DNA of 64,000 nt from Polytrichum commune (taxonomy: Eukaryota > Streptophyta > Polytrichopsida > Polytrichales > Polytrichaceae): positions 39,957,081 through 40,021,080 of the forward strand of contig OX485809.1 in NCBI GenBank assembly GCA_950295325.1, given 5' to 3'. The notes under the pieces were generated by a model. That model was not told where the DNA came from. It ran no database searches and saw nothing but the letters and a program-made list of their open reading frames with translations. Positions 46,224 to 58,454 of the stretch are shown here, one piece after another. Made by a program: the position numbers and the translations under genes. Position 1 is the first letter of the stretch. Every line of letters starts with the position of its first letter.

Positions 46224-47119
46224 GTTCAAGCATAGCCCTTCTTATAGCATCCTCTTGTTTAGAGGCCAAACCGTTCTTTGACACATCTATGTACCTATCA
46301 AAATCTGGGAGGGTGGGTGGGACCATCCCTCTTGGCCATATCCTTGCATACTTATCTCTAAATTGTTATTACTATCTCCTCTTGGCATGTATCTTCAACA
46401 GTTAAACCCTTGAGTACCCAAGGTACTAAGGTTGTAACCTTTGTGCCCTTAAACTTTAAATATTTAAACTTTAATGGCATTCCAAATCCAATATTTGCAA
46501 AGTCAAACTCAATGGGACTACTTATTCACAATGTACTTCAAGATTCAATCACAAATCAAAAATGCTTTGTATCTCATCATATACTTAAGCATTATACACA
46601 TAATACTTTTGCATGAAGATGGTATACAAAACCTAGGAGTGCCGTCCGAGTTGTGAAGGGTCTGCTTCACATGTACCCATGCCACCAACCAAATCCAAAG
46701 AGAGGGTTAATAACGTACACGAGGTGAATAACAACATAACCCAGTTGTTATCTATGTCACACAAACAATTACGGCATAGCCATATATTGTGTATTGATTC
46801 ATACTCAATACCATCATTGAGTATCTACTTTCTCCTTAACCATTTGAAACTTGAGGCAATTTACAAGCACTTCCCACAAGCCCACACACTTCATACTAAT
46901 CCTTGAAGTTAACTTAGGGTAAATGGCCACTGCAGTCTAACCTTAGAAAGGAGGCTCTCATGTCTCCTTCCTCTTAATATAGGATTAGATAAACATCCTT
47001 GTATGTAGATGCATACTACTCGATCTACGGTGGATATTTTCTAGATATACCTTTTGAAGCCCTAAAGTAAATAATTATTAGGAGTTATGTGTTAAAGGTT
47101 GTGCAAGTCATTTATGGCC

Positions 47120-47122
<3 letters not shown>

Positions 47123-47155
<33 letters not shown>

Positions 47156-48545
47156 TGTTGCTAAAAATAAACATTGCTTAAAATTGAAAATGGCTATGTG
47201 GGTCCATGAGGTACAAAGGCAGACGTGCTTCACATGGATACTATTTGTCTTTGCACCCATTTTTCATGTAATATGAAACACACAATAAGTGTGAGATGAT
47301 TACGAAATACAAATCATATTCATAGCCATTTGTCTCGAAAAATTCGAAGCTCATATTCATATCAAAGTGAAGATTCTCATTCTCATTCTCCTAAAGCGAT
47401 CAAATAGGTCCCCTCACTTCACTTCTATTTCATTGAATTGAATTAAACGAACCTAGAATGATTACCACATTCTGAGCACGTCGTCCAAAGACACGCCTGC
47501 TTGGTGACCATTCTTAGATCCACAACTAACCACATATACTCAAAATTATGGGTGTCCAAATTTATGGCTGTGTTGGCATTAGGCACTTTACGGGATCTTA
47601 AACCTTTCATTGCACCAGGCTTGTTGTGGAATGTGTCAAAATTGTACAATCTCGGTTTGTTGGCTTTTCCCATTATGAGATGACAGCCTAGGGCACACAC
47701 TTTCGCGGATTATTGGATCCCATCATCCCCCAACCAAAAAACAAGGGTAAAATTGTTATAGAAAAACTATTCAATTCTCCCTTCTCTTTTACTAGTACAA
47801 AAGGAAGAACATCATGCCTCTCTCCATTTGATATTCGTTTATACTCGCAACTATTCAATTGAAAATTTCACGAATCAAATGACATTGTCGCACACTCCAA
47901 CACATCGTCAACCGACTTTCCGAGGCCAAAAAATATCGATGGGTTTTATATGTTCATATGTAACCAAGTGGTCGGTGCATGCCGCTTGATAAATGTATCA
48001 CAATTTAACTAAGGAAAAGAAATCAAAAGGTCAAAGTAGATTTTACCTCAAAAGAAAACCACGGTTGTATGCTTTCAATCGCAATGCTCACGTGAGCAAC
48101 TTATAACGAGGAGAAGGCATTGCTCATTGCTCATCACGCATTCTAGTCAGACGTGTCGTAAGTAACTACTGATTGCATATGACATTTGTCACGAGTAACC
48201 ACTATTGTCAAAACTGGGCACTAAGAGGAGTTCTGATTTTTAGTCTAACAAATTACTAAGTAATCACATTATTTGTGGGCCCATGTTGGATGAGAATGAT
48301 TGAACCATGTCCACGAAATAGTTTAGTTGAAGAGATGAATATTGAAAGACAATGAAGCATGTCACAAAATCATAACATTACTTAGTTGACGAGTTATGTT
48401 CGGCTTCATGTTCAATTATAAGCGTTGGGATTCCGGCATCCAGAGGTTTTGTTCTTGAATCTACTACGGGGGCCCATGAACACAACTCATGAATTGGATA
48501 ATGTTATGATGACTACAATAGGAGAATTGTTTCAATGCATACAAC

Positions 48546-48591
<46 letters not shown>

Positions 48592-49856
48592 TGGTGATTA
48601 TATAAAAATAGATTGTAGTGCCTTTGCAAAAATGGGGTGAAACAACTCAACCTTGAAATTTGAAGTTATATTTTACTTACAAGCTAAAACCTACTTTCTA
48701 GTAGAAGGTATTAAAGTTTGGTTACTCAGACAAAGGCTTCACCATAGTGCCCTAAACATGCACTTGCAACAACACAACACAACGAAAAGAAAACCAAATT
48801 CCACAAGTGGAAATCTACAACTCTTATGGAAAATGGTAGATGCTAGGTAGAGTCTCCAACTCTAGTCTTTGAGTCATAAGTCACGAACCTTGGCTCCAAA
48901 CGTAAACACACATGTTACCCAATAGCTCGGATAGCTCAGAGCTATTAACAAAGGCAAAGGCATGGAACCATGTCCCATGCCAAGTTCCCACAATCTCGTA
49001 CCACAGGAAAACACACACACACACACATACACAACCTCCAATGATCAGTCTGCAAGTAATTAAGAGGACATGCCTAAAGTGAAAATGAAGCTCAAAACCG
49101 AACATTAAAAAAATGACCAAAATGTAGAAATCAGAAATACCACCTAATGGGCCAAGTGTAGGTGCGGATCCCATCATTGAGAAGAAGGGAAAAAAACAGT
49201 GCCTTTGGTGCTTTTCAAGACTGTCCGACTTGGCCGCCCATAAAGATAGGTTGTTGCCCTTCAACTTTTGAGCAACTTCACCCTCCCCATGGCAAAATGC
49301 TCGCCATCTCGAACCATTTCTTCCAAGGGATGCACGAAGACCCACACATTTCGGCACCTCCGGACAACCTCGACATGTTTTTGTTTTTGTTTTTTGTTTT
49401 GTTTTTTAATTATTATTTTTTTTAATTTTTTGGTATTTTTGCTTTTGCTTCAATCCCCCTTTTGAATCCTCCATGACATGGATAACCTCGACAATCTTCA
49501 CCCGCCTCTATTGACATTTCAAGCTTGGAAATGCCTTACAATATACAAGGGTTTTAAATGAGCTCGAAAACCTTGTTGGTGCAAAGGATAACTTGGACAT
49601 CGTCGTCGTCATCGAAAATCTTGTTGCTGTAGGATGAAGTCATAAAAGGGCTACTAAACAAAGGACTTTGGGTGTTTAGGCGGAAAAACTGGGTAATTCT
49701 AATGGACTAGGATCTACAAGATTGTGACCATGCACAAAGTAGGGTTCCAAGACACTAGATTAGCAATATCTTGTTGATGGCCAACAACACCCAACATTGA
49801 CTCCCCTTGTCAATATACTCAGAGTGCAAGAATCCTTTGACACAAACTACGAAGAA
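47123..49856. other. Non-coding stretch with microsatellites and a dispersed repeat
   Basis: No supported gene. Contains (GA)15 at 47,123-47,152, (GA)21 at 48,547-48,588 and (CA)n at 49,009-49,028. The 47,450-47,540 part resembles 5800-5910. The minus-strand open frame 47,443-47,700 has no recognised motif. Confidence 0.4.
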
Positions 49857-50265
49857 CACGGGGAGGTCACTTCATTGTCAAGTTGACACCACGTGCGGAC
49901 AAAGTTTGCTACCCCTATATTACATGCCATATATAACTTTAAAATTTATGATATTTTTTCTACATATACATAACCATTGATAGTATCTTTTGTATATATT
50001 TTTGAAATTTTTAGTCATCTTTATTTTTTTAATAAATGTTTTAGTTCAATTCTGTGTCATTCTAGTTAGAAATGGTATGTTTTATGAAAAACAAAAATCA
50101 TCAAATTTAGTTACCACTTTTACCTATGTCATAGGTACTATGTATATCTACTCATGAAAAAAATTTGATAAAATTTTGACCCATTTTGGTGGTGCAACTT
50201 ACCAAAAGAAGATTTTTTTTGGTCGCACGTGGTGTTCAACTTGACAATGGAGTGATCTACCCGTG
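49857..50265 (+). mobile_element. MITE family M4 (8-bp duplication, about 45-bp inverted repeats), copy 1
   Basis: The left end starts CACGGGGAGGTCACTTCATT. The right end, reverse-complemented, starts CACGGGTAGATCACTCCATT. The inverted repeats extend about 45 bases and include ACTTGACAAT.GA.. and CACGTGC words. The flanks ACGAAGAA (49,849-49,856) and GCGAAGAA (50,266-50,273) agree at 7 of 8 bases. A second, inverted copy lies at 59,478-59,887. There is no coding capacity. The 8-bp duplication fits hAT-like (or P-like) transposition, though the CACGGGG end is not the usual CAGG. Confidence 0.85.
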
Positions 50266-50804
50266 GCGAAGAAACAACAACAACAACAACAACAACAGAG
50301 TGGAATGCAAGTGAGAGGGAAGGGAAAGGCTTAACCACTTCGTAGTGGCAAAGTTCACTATCAAGGTTGATCAATCAACACAAATTCACAATGTTGTTGT
50401 ATCCCTCAGTGACACATAATCCACACTTCAAAGTGCAAGAGCTCCCTCACCCCACTTAGCCCACTCAACCACCCCATTGTTGCACCAAAGCCCATGATGC
50501 ACCATTCACAAAAATCCCAAAGGTTGCAAGTTCCAACACAATGAGTAACGCCCCTTCATTAGAGAACCTAAATGTGTTATTTAAGAAAAAATCATCATGG
50601 CGATGAAAACTTTTGCAACTATAATATAAGACGGCAATAAAAAAACGCTTTGCAAGTGAAGTAAGACATGATGATGAACGTTCACTTATGCGCTACTGTC
50701 TTGTTTATCCAAAGAGAGGGAGGGAACTATTAGACCTTCACAATCTGCTATGTGGCGAGAAATATTAAAGTAAGCGGCTAATGTGGTGTGTGGTGGCGCT
50801 ACTA
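50266..50804. other. Non-coding spacer with a (CAA)n tract
   Basis: No supported gene. (CAA)n lies at 50,275-50,297, directly after the MITE duplication. Confidence 0.4.
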
Positions 50805-51633
50805 TAGTCCACCCTCTATAAATGTTACACCTATAAGTGTTAACCCTCTCTAAATGTTAACTTTCTTCTACTCCCCACATATTGCACACTACAAATGTTA
50901 AACGTGTTAACTGTTAACAAAATGGTACTCCCTTCTTTGTAAATTTGACTCTATAAGTGTTAACGAATGAAATACAACCATAATATGGATGATAAAAACT
51001 ACACATCTAGTTACATTCCTCTCTCTCTCACCATGCGTTAGACTAAGTTTGGCTACTAATAGTTCTAGTGATGGAAGTTCAAGAATGGAGGCACAAGAGT
51101 ATGTGCAATACAAATTAGACTTTGATTTGAACAATCCATATGAGGTCACCAAAGAGGATGTATGGGATGTTTCAGGCTCTATTGGTGGGACTTCTAATGT
51201 CTCAGATGATGATTGTGAGGGAGAGGAGTGTGAGGTGGAACCCATTCCATCTTATAGTGACTTGCAATCTAGTTGTGGTACCATTAGAAGGTACATGGAA
51301 TCACGTTCATGTGATGTGTCCAAGTATGTGGGTTTGTTGGTGCAGATTGAGAAATATTTGCAAGTTGTGCATGCAGATGAATCTCACCAAAGAACCATTG
51401 ATTCATACTTCACCCGTGATTTGTAAACTTGATATTGAATAAAGTTTTGATTGGGTTTGCAATTTTATGAATGGTATTCTCTCACAAGGACTCTTCACAA
51501 TTGCTTATATTTATAAATGTTAAGATTTGTATATTGTTCAAAAAAGTAATTTTATAACTGTTAACTGTTAACACCTCTATAAATGTTAACTTTGATCCAC
51601 TCCCGAGGGTTAACATTTATAGAGGGTAGACTG
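50805..51633 (+). mobile_element. pogo/Tigger-type element, internally deleted, 829 bp
   Basis: The left end reads TAGTCCACCCTCTATAAATG and the right end, reverse-complemented, starts CAGTCTACCCTCTATAAATG. TA lies outside both ends (50,803-50,804 and 51,634-51,635). CAGT....CCTCTATAAAT termini with TA duplications are known from plant pogo-like elements and their MITEs (Emigrant/Lemi1). GTTAAC and AAATGTTAAC words repeat inward from both ends. The interior keeps only the tail of a transposase gene, so this looks like an intermediate between an autonomous element and a MITE. Confidence 0.88.
50989..51426 (+). pseudogene. C-terminal remnant of a pogo/Tigger transposase
   Basis: The open frame of 145 residues is acidic in the middle (NVSDDDCEGEECEVEP) and ends with SDLQSSCGTIRRYMESR, then VSKYVGLLVQIEKYLQ and QRTIDSYFTRDL. 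Tigger/pogo (CENP-B-like) transposases typically finish with a helical segment and a QT.I..FF or QTTIDSYF tail after an acidic linker. The N-terminal DNA-binding domains and the DDE catalytic core are missing, consistent with internal deletion. Its location inside pogo-type terminal repeats supports the call. The first 30 residues or so may be non-coding sequence read through. Confidence 0.7.
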
Positions 51634-51850
51634 TACTTGCAACACTTATGTCGCTGACCACAACAAGAAGTGGCGACGAACGAGAGGGAGACACACCACT
51701 TATTGTGCTAAGTGGCGCAAGACTAAGCTAGAAGTTTAGCCCAACAATTACACGGCCACAGTAAACCCAACCATTTTTAAAGACCCATCTTTGCCCACCA
51801 TTTTCCCATTTCACTTTGTGGCTTCATTTGGCCTCGATAAACAAAGGTTG
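51634..51850. other. Spacer between the pogo and hAT-type elements
   Basis: Nothing recognised. Confidence 0.4.
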
Positions 51851-52281
51851 CAGACCTTGGATAACTGTCAAAACAACTATAGTTAACTAGAAATTTTTCA
51901 AACCGATTAAAAGAACAACTATAGTTGACTAAATTTTTTTAAGTATCATTCTACATTTGAAGAAGTTTGCCTCTTGATTTGTTTCAATTAAGGGTTTTTC
52001 ATATGCTCATGCCGTTAAGGATCATCAAGAAATGCCTTTATACAGTCACTCGCAGTGTTGGGCTCTGGAACAACCTCCATGTTACACCAACACAAACAAC
52101 ACACCTATGAAACTATAACACTACAACACAATTCCGTGAACATGCTACACTCAACTTTAGTTAACTAGATATAACTATAGTTAACCACATTTTTTGACAA
52201 GTCAAATCGCAAACAACCATAGTTACGAAAGGCAACTACTTAACTGATAGTTGAATTAGTTGGTTAGTTGTCCAAGGCCTG
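51851..52281 (-). mobile_element. hAT-type MITE, copy 2 (431 bp)
   Basis: Starts CAGACCTTGGATAACTGTC; the right end, reverse-complemented, starts CAGGCCTTGGACAACTAACC. The flanks are identical 8-mers AAAGGTTG (51,843-51,850 and 52,282-52,289), a perfect hAT-type target duplication. Its interior is the reverse complement of copy 1 at 10,109-10,585, including AACTATAGTTAAC words and the GGAGCCCAACA/TGTTGGGCTC phrase. Confidence 0.93.
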
Positions 52282-52289
52282 AAAGGTTG

Positions 52290-52794
52290 TTGACGACTTT
52301 CATTTTTTTCCTCATGGCAAAGCACCCTTTGGAAGGTCATTTTGATCAACATCTCTATCTACCCTTGCAACATATCAATGCGACTAAGCCCCTGCTGTCC
52401 GAGGAGTTGATCACACCAACCACTTATGACACCATCCGTCAACATCTGTGGCTGCAATAGTGTGAAAAGTGGTGGGACAACATCTATTTCTCAACATAAT
52501 ACCCATCACTTTCATGGTTGGAGCTGGACGGAAACTATGGTGTGATCGGGACATGAGGTGTGGGCGGCCACAATTGGCAAATATGGCATGTGACCTAGCT
52601 AATACCACCTTGTTTGCAACCACATTCGGTGAACACTCTGAAGTGGCAAGTCACATAATCTCTTTGGTGCATGACTTCCTTCATGCTTTGATATAGTCTG
52701 CAGCTTGGAGGTTGCTTCTTAATGATGATTTGAGATGGGATTTAAGTTTGAAGAACAAAACAATATAAAGACACATGTGTTGGAAGAAATTGCA
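52290..52794. other. Non-coding spacer, no recognised feature
   Basis: Short open frames on both strands (52,260-52,696) have no family motif. Confidence 0.35.
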
Positions 52795-53250
52795 CTACAC
52801 CCTAAACTCCGTAATATCAACCTCCATAATGTCACTCACTCTCTAATATCCTGAAACCCTAGGGAACCAATGTTCATAGTTCAAATCTCACTCCTTATTG
52901 TCACCTTTCTGTCCCTTATATCACAAATTTCGTCATCAATGCAAACCACCAAAGAAGTCAACCCACACCCTTGCATTGCGCCATGTGTCAATATGTGGAG
53001 TGTCACCTTCTTCTTCTTCTTCTTCTTCTTGAGTTACTTGTTCAATGTTGATGCATGCATATGCCATATCGCCCGGGAAGGCCAAGTGGAGTGGACCGCA
53101 CCACACCATTTAAAATGTTGCACTTTGTGTTACTCCATAGTGTCACATGCTACACTATTTCTATAGAATCACGCATCCATGCTAACACTACAAAACTCCG
53201 TAATATCACATACATTGTGGCTGCCACAGGTGTGATACTGCGGAGTTTAC
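52795..53250 (+). mobile_element. Foldback-type MITE (family M5), copy 1
   Basis: The left end reads TAAACTCCGTAATATCAACC and the right end, reverse-complemented, starts GTAAACTCCGCAGTATCACA. The right end is itself a hairpin: AAACTCCGTAATATCACA (53,193-53,210) faces TGTGATACTGCGGAGTTT (53,231-53,248). A (TTC)8 tract lies inside at 53,007-53,030. No clear target duplication was found. An inverted relative lies at 63,150-63,505. Confidence 0.6.
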
Positions 53251-56200
53251 AATGTACATCATCCAATTATGTTACTATTCGACACTCAATAGTGATCACA
53301 AGTGAGATGATGACCTATGTATTAAGTTAACAAGGAACCAACAAACATGCACTTTCGATAACCATCACTTAATCTAGAAAAAATCCGAATTTTGTTGATG
53401 CTTCATCATAGATTTGTTACTGCAACACAACGACTTTTTGTTGTGTGAATTCAAGCGGAAGAGTTGGAATTACCACTCATTCTTCGGGGAAATTTGACTC
53501 TAGCTTCACAGCCTGCCAGGTCTTTGCTGGAAGGACAACAATAAATTGCGAATGGTGGATCTAACGGCTACGTGACACGTTCCAGTTTCAAAGGCTGTTG
53601 GGCTGTTTTCCTGACATTGCTGAAAAAGTGGCTTGCATTTAATGAGTGAATATCGAAAAAGGTCCCGACTTCCAAGCTCTTTTGAAATCTAAGGCGCTGT
53701 TTAATTACATCATGCACCATGAAGGTGTCCCATGTCAGAAAGCATGTTTCCGTGGTCACACTTCATGGTCCAATTTTGAACAAATGCGATCTTAAAGTCT
53801 TTGGACCCCATACTAGGTGTAAACCGATCGTGGACCAAGAGAAGTGACCATGCACCAAAAAGTGGATGTGCTGATTTTTAAAAATATTTGTTCAAAAAGG
53901 GAAATTTTGGAGATTTCTTCATGTTTGATCTTGTTGTCCCCTCGTTCTTCCCTTGTAATTATGGAATCATGTGGCAAAAAAATTAAAACAAATCAAAACG
54001 ATGTTTCTTTGTCGTCGTCCCCGCCTTTTGCAGTGAGAAAACCTCTTTTATCTCTCCCACCGCAAAACTTGTTGGATCATGACAATGGATAATGTAGGCA
54101 TGAAATAGGACTTTTGGGGACCTCAAGTTCCATGGTCACTCTTACATTTTATTTTTTTCTTGATGTAAACCGAAATGGTCCCAGGACGAGTTCAATGGCC
54201 AATCATATATTTCAGAGGAGCAAGGAATGACTTCATGATCCATGATGCAAACAACCCCTGAGGCAGCTAGGAAAAAGATCCTAAGCCATTGAAGGCCTTG
54301 ATCATAATTTAGAAGGTCCTTTGCAGGGGGGCGGCATCCAATACGGGAGTTGTGATGTCTTAAGGTATGTGCATCTAAAGTGGACACTTCCAACATTCCA
54401 ACATAGGTAGGGATTCGACAATCCAAAAAACTTACATGAACACATTAGCAAACCTAAATAAGGTACATGAGAGTTGGTCTTGCTATTTTTGGAACGAAAG
54501 TTAATATCTTATGAATTCTTGAAGTGGTGCTCGTAGATCTTCTTCTTCTTCTTCTTCTTCTTCTTCTTGAGATATGTATACTTGAATGTGTACTTTTACA
54601 TCCTAGAAATTGTTTAAGATCACATATCACTTTAGGACTACATACCTTACCATGGGTTCTCAACCACAACACTACTTATGGTAAGGTTATGTGGGTGCTA
54701 TTTGGTTTGATTTTCATGTTTTCCAACATATACCAATCAAATTTACACAACAAAACTTGTGTTGCATTAGCAAGTCCAAGATGAAACATCCACAAAAGAA
54801 GGATTAAATATCAAACTTCCCGTGATGTACTCATGGTTATCGGAAGTACATGTTTGTTGAATCTCAACTAAATACATAAGAGCTCCAAATTGTGTTCACT
54901 ATTAACTTCAGTGATCACTAGTTAATAATATTGAAAATGTCATCCAATCTCTTCAAAACATGAGTCTTTGCATTATATGTAATCAAGCAATATTATGACT
55001 TTCTTTTTCAAGGATAGTATTTGGTTCACATTTGCAAAGTTCAAAGGTGTCATTTGAATGGTATAGAACATACAAGACATTTGGTAAAATTGAAATTCTT
55101 AGTAAACATGTTATAATAACATATAGGGAGTAAGCACAATCAACTATACGAAAAAGTCTCTTGGTATACTAACAACATAATTTTTTTGGTCAAACACTTA
55201 AAAGTAGTAGTGCTCAAAGTGTTCTTCAACTTTTTTTTCATGATGACCTCTATTGTTGTGTTAGATACTCAAACATAGAATATCAATATGAGATCTTTAA
55301 AACTTATCATTAAAAGTGAATGGCTAAATGTGATTTTGGATGTAGATTTCATGACCTTAGATATTTTGAAGTTGGATTTTTTCTTTGGTCATGTTCCTTT
55401 TATTTATTATAAACTTTAGGAAAACATTACAATTTTTTGTAGAAAAGCATCAATTTAATGTAATTTTTTTAATTAAACAATTACTTGTTCAATATTGCCT
55501 ACTTGCACACCACTTACACCATCTCCTAAAGTATGTAGACTTTTATTGAAAATTTTGTCAACATAAATTGATTGGCTTGTACATCAATGTGCTTTTAGAA
55601 TGTTTATGATTGTTTTTCTTCACAAAACTCAAAGTTAGTATATAGTTATTGATCACTTTGATTTAAACCTATGTAGGGTACTAGAGTTGTCCATTTGTTT
55701 GTGTTTGTACCCTATAAGTCCAAATGTAAATGACATTTAACACCATAAACAATATGCTAGTGGTAAGACCTCTTGATCCATGTGAATCCCAATGGTGATC
55801 TTCCACTCATTGTAGAAATTCAACAATACTAAACTTTTGCACATATTTTGCCCCTAAAGGCCAAAACAAATTCTTTCCAAATCATCTAGAGCAATTTAGT
55901 CAATTTAAAAAGCTTATTGAAAAAATCAACACCTCTTATGATAGATCTAACCGTACAGATGAAAGTATATATATATATATAATAAGGATTTTGTCCCTGT
56001 TGAGCTATTTACGTGTATAAAACCAAAATATTATTCAATTTAAACATGTACCCTAATGTTTTAAGGTAGCGGTGATTGCCTAGTCAAAAATGTCCGCCTT
56101 GGCCTTGAGAGACTTTGTGTGTGTCCATTTTGCTTCATTCAACAAATCCCAAGAGTTACATCCACATTTACAGAGCACTTTGCATGCATCCTTCACCTCA

Positions 56201-58454
56201 TTCACCGAATATCAAGTACACAAAGTGCTCAAAGGTCAAGTGTAGGATTCATAGTGCATGCGTGAATGGTATACAAGTGTAGGGTTTCTATGCATTTGGA
56301 AGAGGACATTTTAACAATGGTGGAGTATTGTACGTGGAGTTGAGCAACCTCACTTGCTTGTACACCTTTTTCTTTGTCAAACGATCTCCCATCCAGGTAC
56401 ATAAGCTTAGAGGACATATTATAATCCGATTAGGAGATTGTTTTAACCCTTAAACGCTCTTAGCCGGTTCAAACTAATTGTATGTTCTCTATTTATATTG
56501 GATGCCATGAATGATGAAATATTTATTGAACTCTTAATTCTAAGTTTCTTTTTGTGTAGTGTCAAGAAATATAACCTTTGCAAGACAACAACCTATCAAT
56601 CTCTATGCAAAAAGCCGTATCACAATGCATGTTCATGTTCTAAGTTTTTCAAAATGTTGTATGTAGGATGCTCCAAGAATCCTATTATAAAGCTCTAGAA
56701 AATCTTTAGTGCAACATTTTGCCACTTGCACCAAGGACTATATGGAAGAAAGTGACAAGTGTGGCCAATTGTAACCTAGCAATTGTTAAATTCTTATTTT
56801 TTTTGTTAGTTGCAAATGTCCTCCATGCCCATTGCTAAGATTGAATGATGAGGATACCTAAATAAATAAATAACATCAAGGAATGGCCTTTATGCCTTTG
56901 ATTGTTTACCCCTTTGCCTCACTTGCATGGGAGGAGGAAATTCATTAAATTTTGTTTAGTTGTATCATGGTTATTAGTCTTATGAATTGCATACGTGGAT
57001 CTTGGCCAAGAGCCCAAACGATCAACATGGCGCACAAGTTCCAATCTTGTTAACACGTGTTTTCCACATGCAATCCTTTCCAACTCTTCATTTACAAGAT
57101 GATTTGTATTTTGGGTTCCCACAATATTGTGTAGTAAACTAGACAAGATTCTCAAAGGGACTCATCTCTTGGTACAAGAGCACTTTGTAGCTTGGTGTTA
57201 GAATGTCTATTTTAAGCTAACTTGTAAAGCTTTTCACACAATTTGGCACTTGTGACTTTTTGCATAGTACTGTTCAAACTTATGTGTATTATATATTATG
57301 AGGATTGAGTTGATTCTCATCGGTGACTCGCCCGTGGATACTAGGCAAACTTAGTATAATGAAAGAGACCAACACTCCGGTGTTAGCTTAAAAGGTGATT
57401 CTTAAGAGAAATAAATAACTACAAATTTGTATGGTTGTCAAAAGGGTGGTCCAATGATACAAGGAGCCTTCCATAGTGAGAATAATTTGACAACGGAATC
57501 ACATAGGAATCTTCATTGGCCGCCTATTGCGTACGTTTGTTGCATCACGTACCGTCACTTGGCTTCTTGTTATCACATAGGTATCAACTACCTAGTTAAT
57601 CAATAATATGTAAAGTCATATGATTGATTGATTAATTCAAAAGGTTCCTAGTAGCTCCAATTGTCCAGGGATTATTTATATTAAACAATGAGCTTTTGAC
57701 TTAGTGACTGCCATGCATGTTGCAATTACCTCACTTTCCAAGATGCCACACTCTCTTAACTTAATAACAAGTTTTGGCCCATATTGTTAGAATCTTTGAT
57801 TGTTTTTGTTTACTGGATTTAGCAAATAATATCACACCTATCCACTCCTGGGACCATTAGTCTCACCCCCTTGAATTAACCTCTAATTGTCTCATCGACC
57901 AATTATGGTCGTTGAGTTTTTTTTGGAGGGGGTTCATAGGTTCCATAATTCATATTCGACATATCTAGGAGTTTTATAGTTTTAGGTGGGTCAGGAGATT
58001 GAATGCTTGCAATGTACACAATATGGAGGTTTTCTCAATTTATAGGAAAACAATGTATGCTCGATCATGTGTTCATGCCAATTTCTTCCTTATGTCAACA
58101 AATAGTTAGGTGGTGGGCATGTGTTTAAGAAAGTCTTAGTTGTGTAGGGTGAAGGGGGGGGGGGGTCGTTAAGAGAATTCTCTCCCAAAACATGAGGCAC
58201 TACCTATGGTACATGCATGCGGTGTAGAAATTGTAATGGTGTAGGAATCCAAGTTTTTAAATTTTCATAATAATTTATTATTTATTTCCCTTTTTTTTGT
58301 TATTGAGTGAACGGTGCAAACATTAAACTACCCCGATGTTAGAGGAGCTATGAAGGTTGCTATTGAGAATGTTCCTAGCCCTAGATTAGATCCTATGCTT
58401 CCCATGAGCAATGTTGTCGACTCCCCCCATGGTTTGAGCTACATGTGAGAAGGA
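53251..58454. other. Long stretch with no recognised gene
   Basis: Five kilobases without a supported gene. Contains (TTC)11 at 54,537-54,568, a (TA)n tract near 55,970-55,981 and a G12 tract at 58,154-58,165. Open frames up to 94 residues (for example minus 54,142-54,426) have no recognised motif. The 53,560-54,430 part has R2-like words (CATGGTC, GGACCAA) but no clean alignment. Confidence 0.4.
54537..54568. repeat. (CTT)n microsatellite
   Basis: Uninterrupted TTC/CTT repetition across about 32 bases. Confidence 0.95.

Larger units (their letters stand above)
29842..47122. repeat. Tandem array of four about 1-kb units, unit 1 split by the CACTA element
   Basis: Unit 1 is 29,842-30,436 plus 43,612-44,130; unit 2 is about 44,131-45,245; unit 3 about 45,246-46,182; unit 4 about 46,183-47,122. 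Units 1 and 2 are close (shared ACAAAGTTTGAACTTCCTCT, AAGGGTGGGTGGGTGGGAAT in reduced form, and CATATGGGTGTTCAAACATG). Units 3 and 4 are more diverged but keep GGGAGGGT.GGTGGGA and AACGTACACGAGGTGAATAA. Units 2-4 begin at AG-rich or (GA)n sequence. Short minus-strand open frames (for example 44,417-44,605 and 45,485-45,736) correspond between units and may be relics of an old exon, but I recognise no protein family. Confidence 0.7.

Noticed and set aside
46410-46906. Short open frames with shared VHEVNNN words in the tandem units
   Set aside because: Similarity follows from the DNA repeat; frames are short, shift between units and show no protein family.
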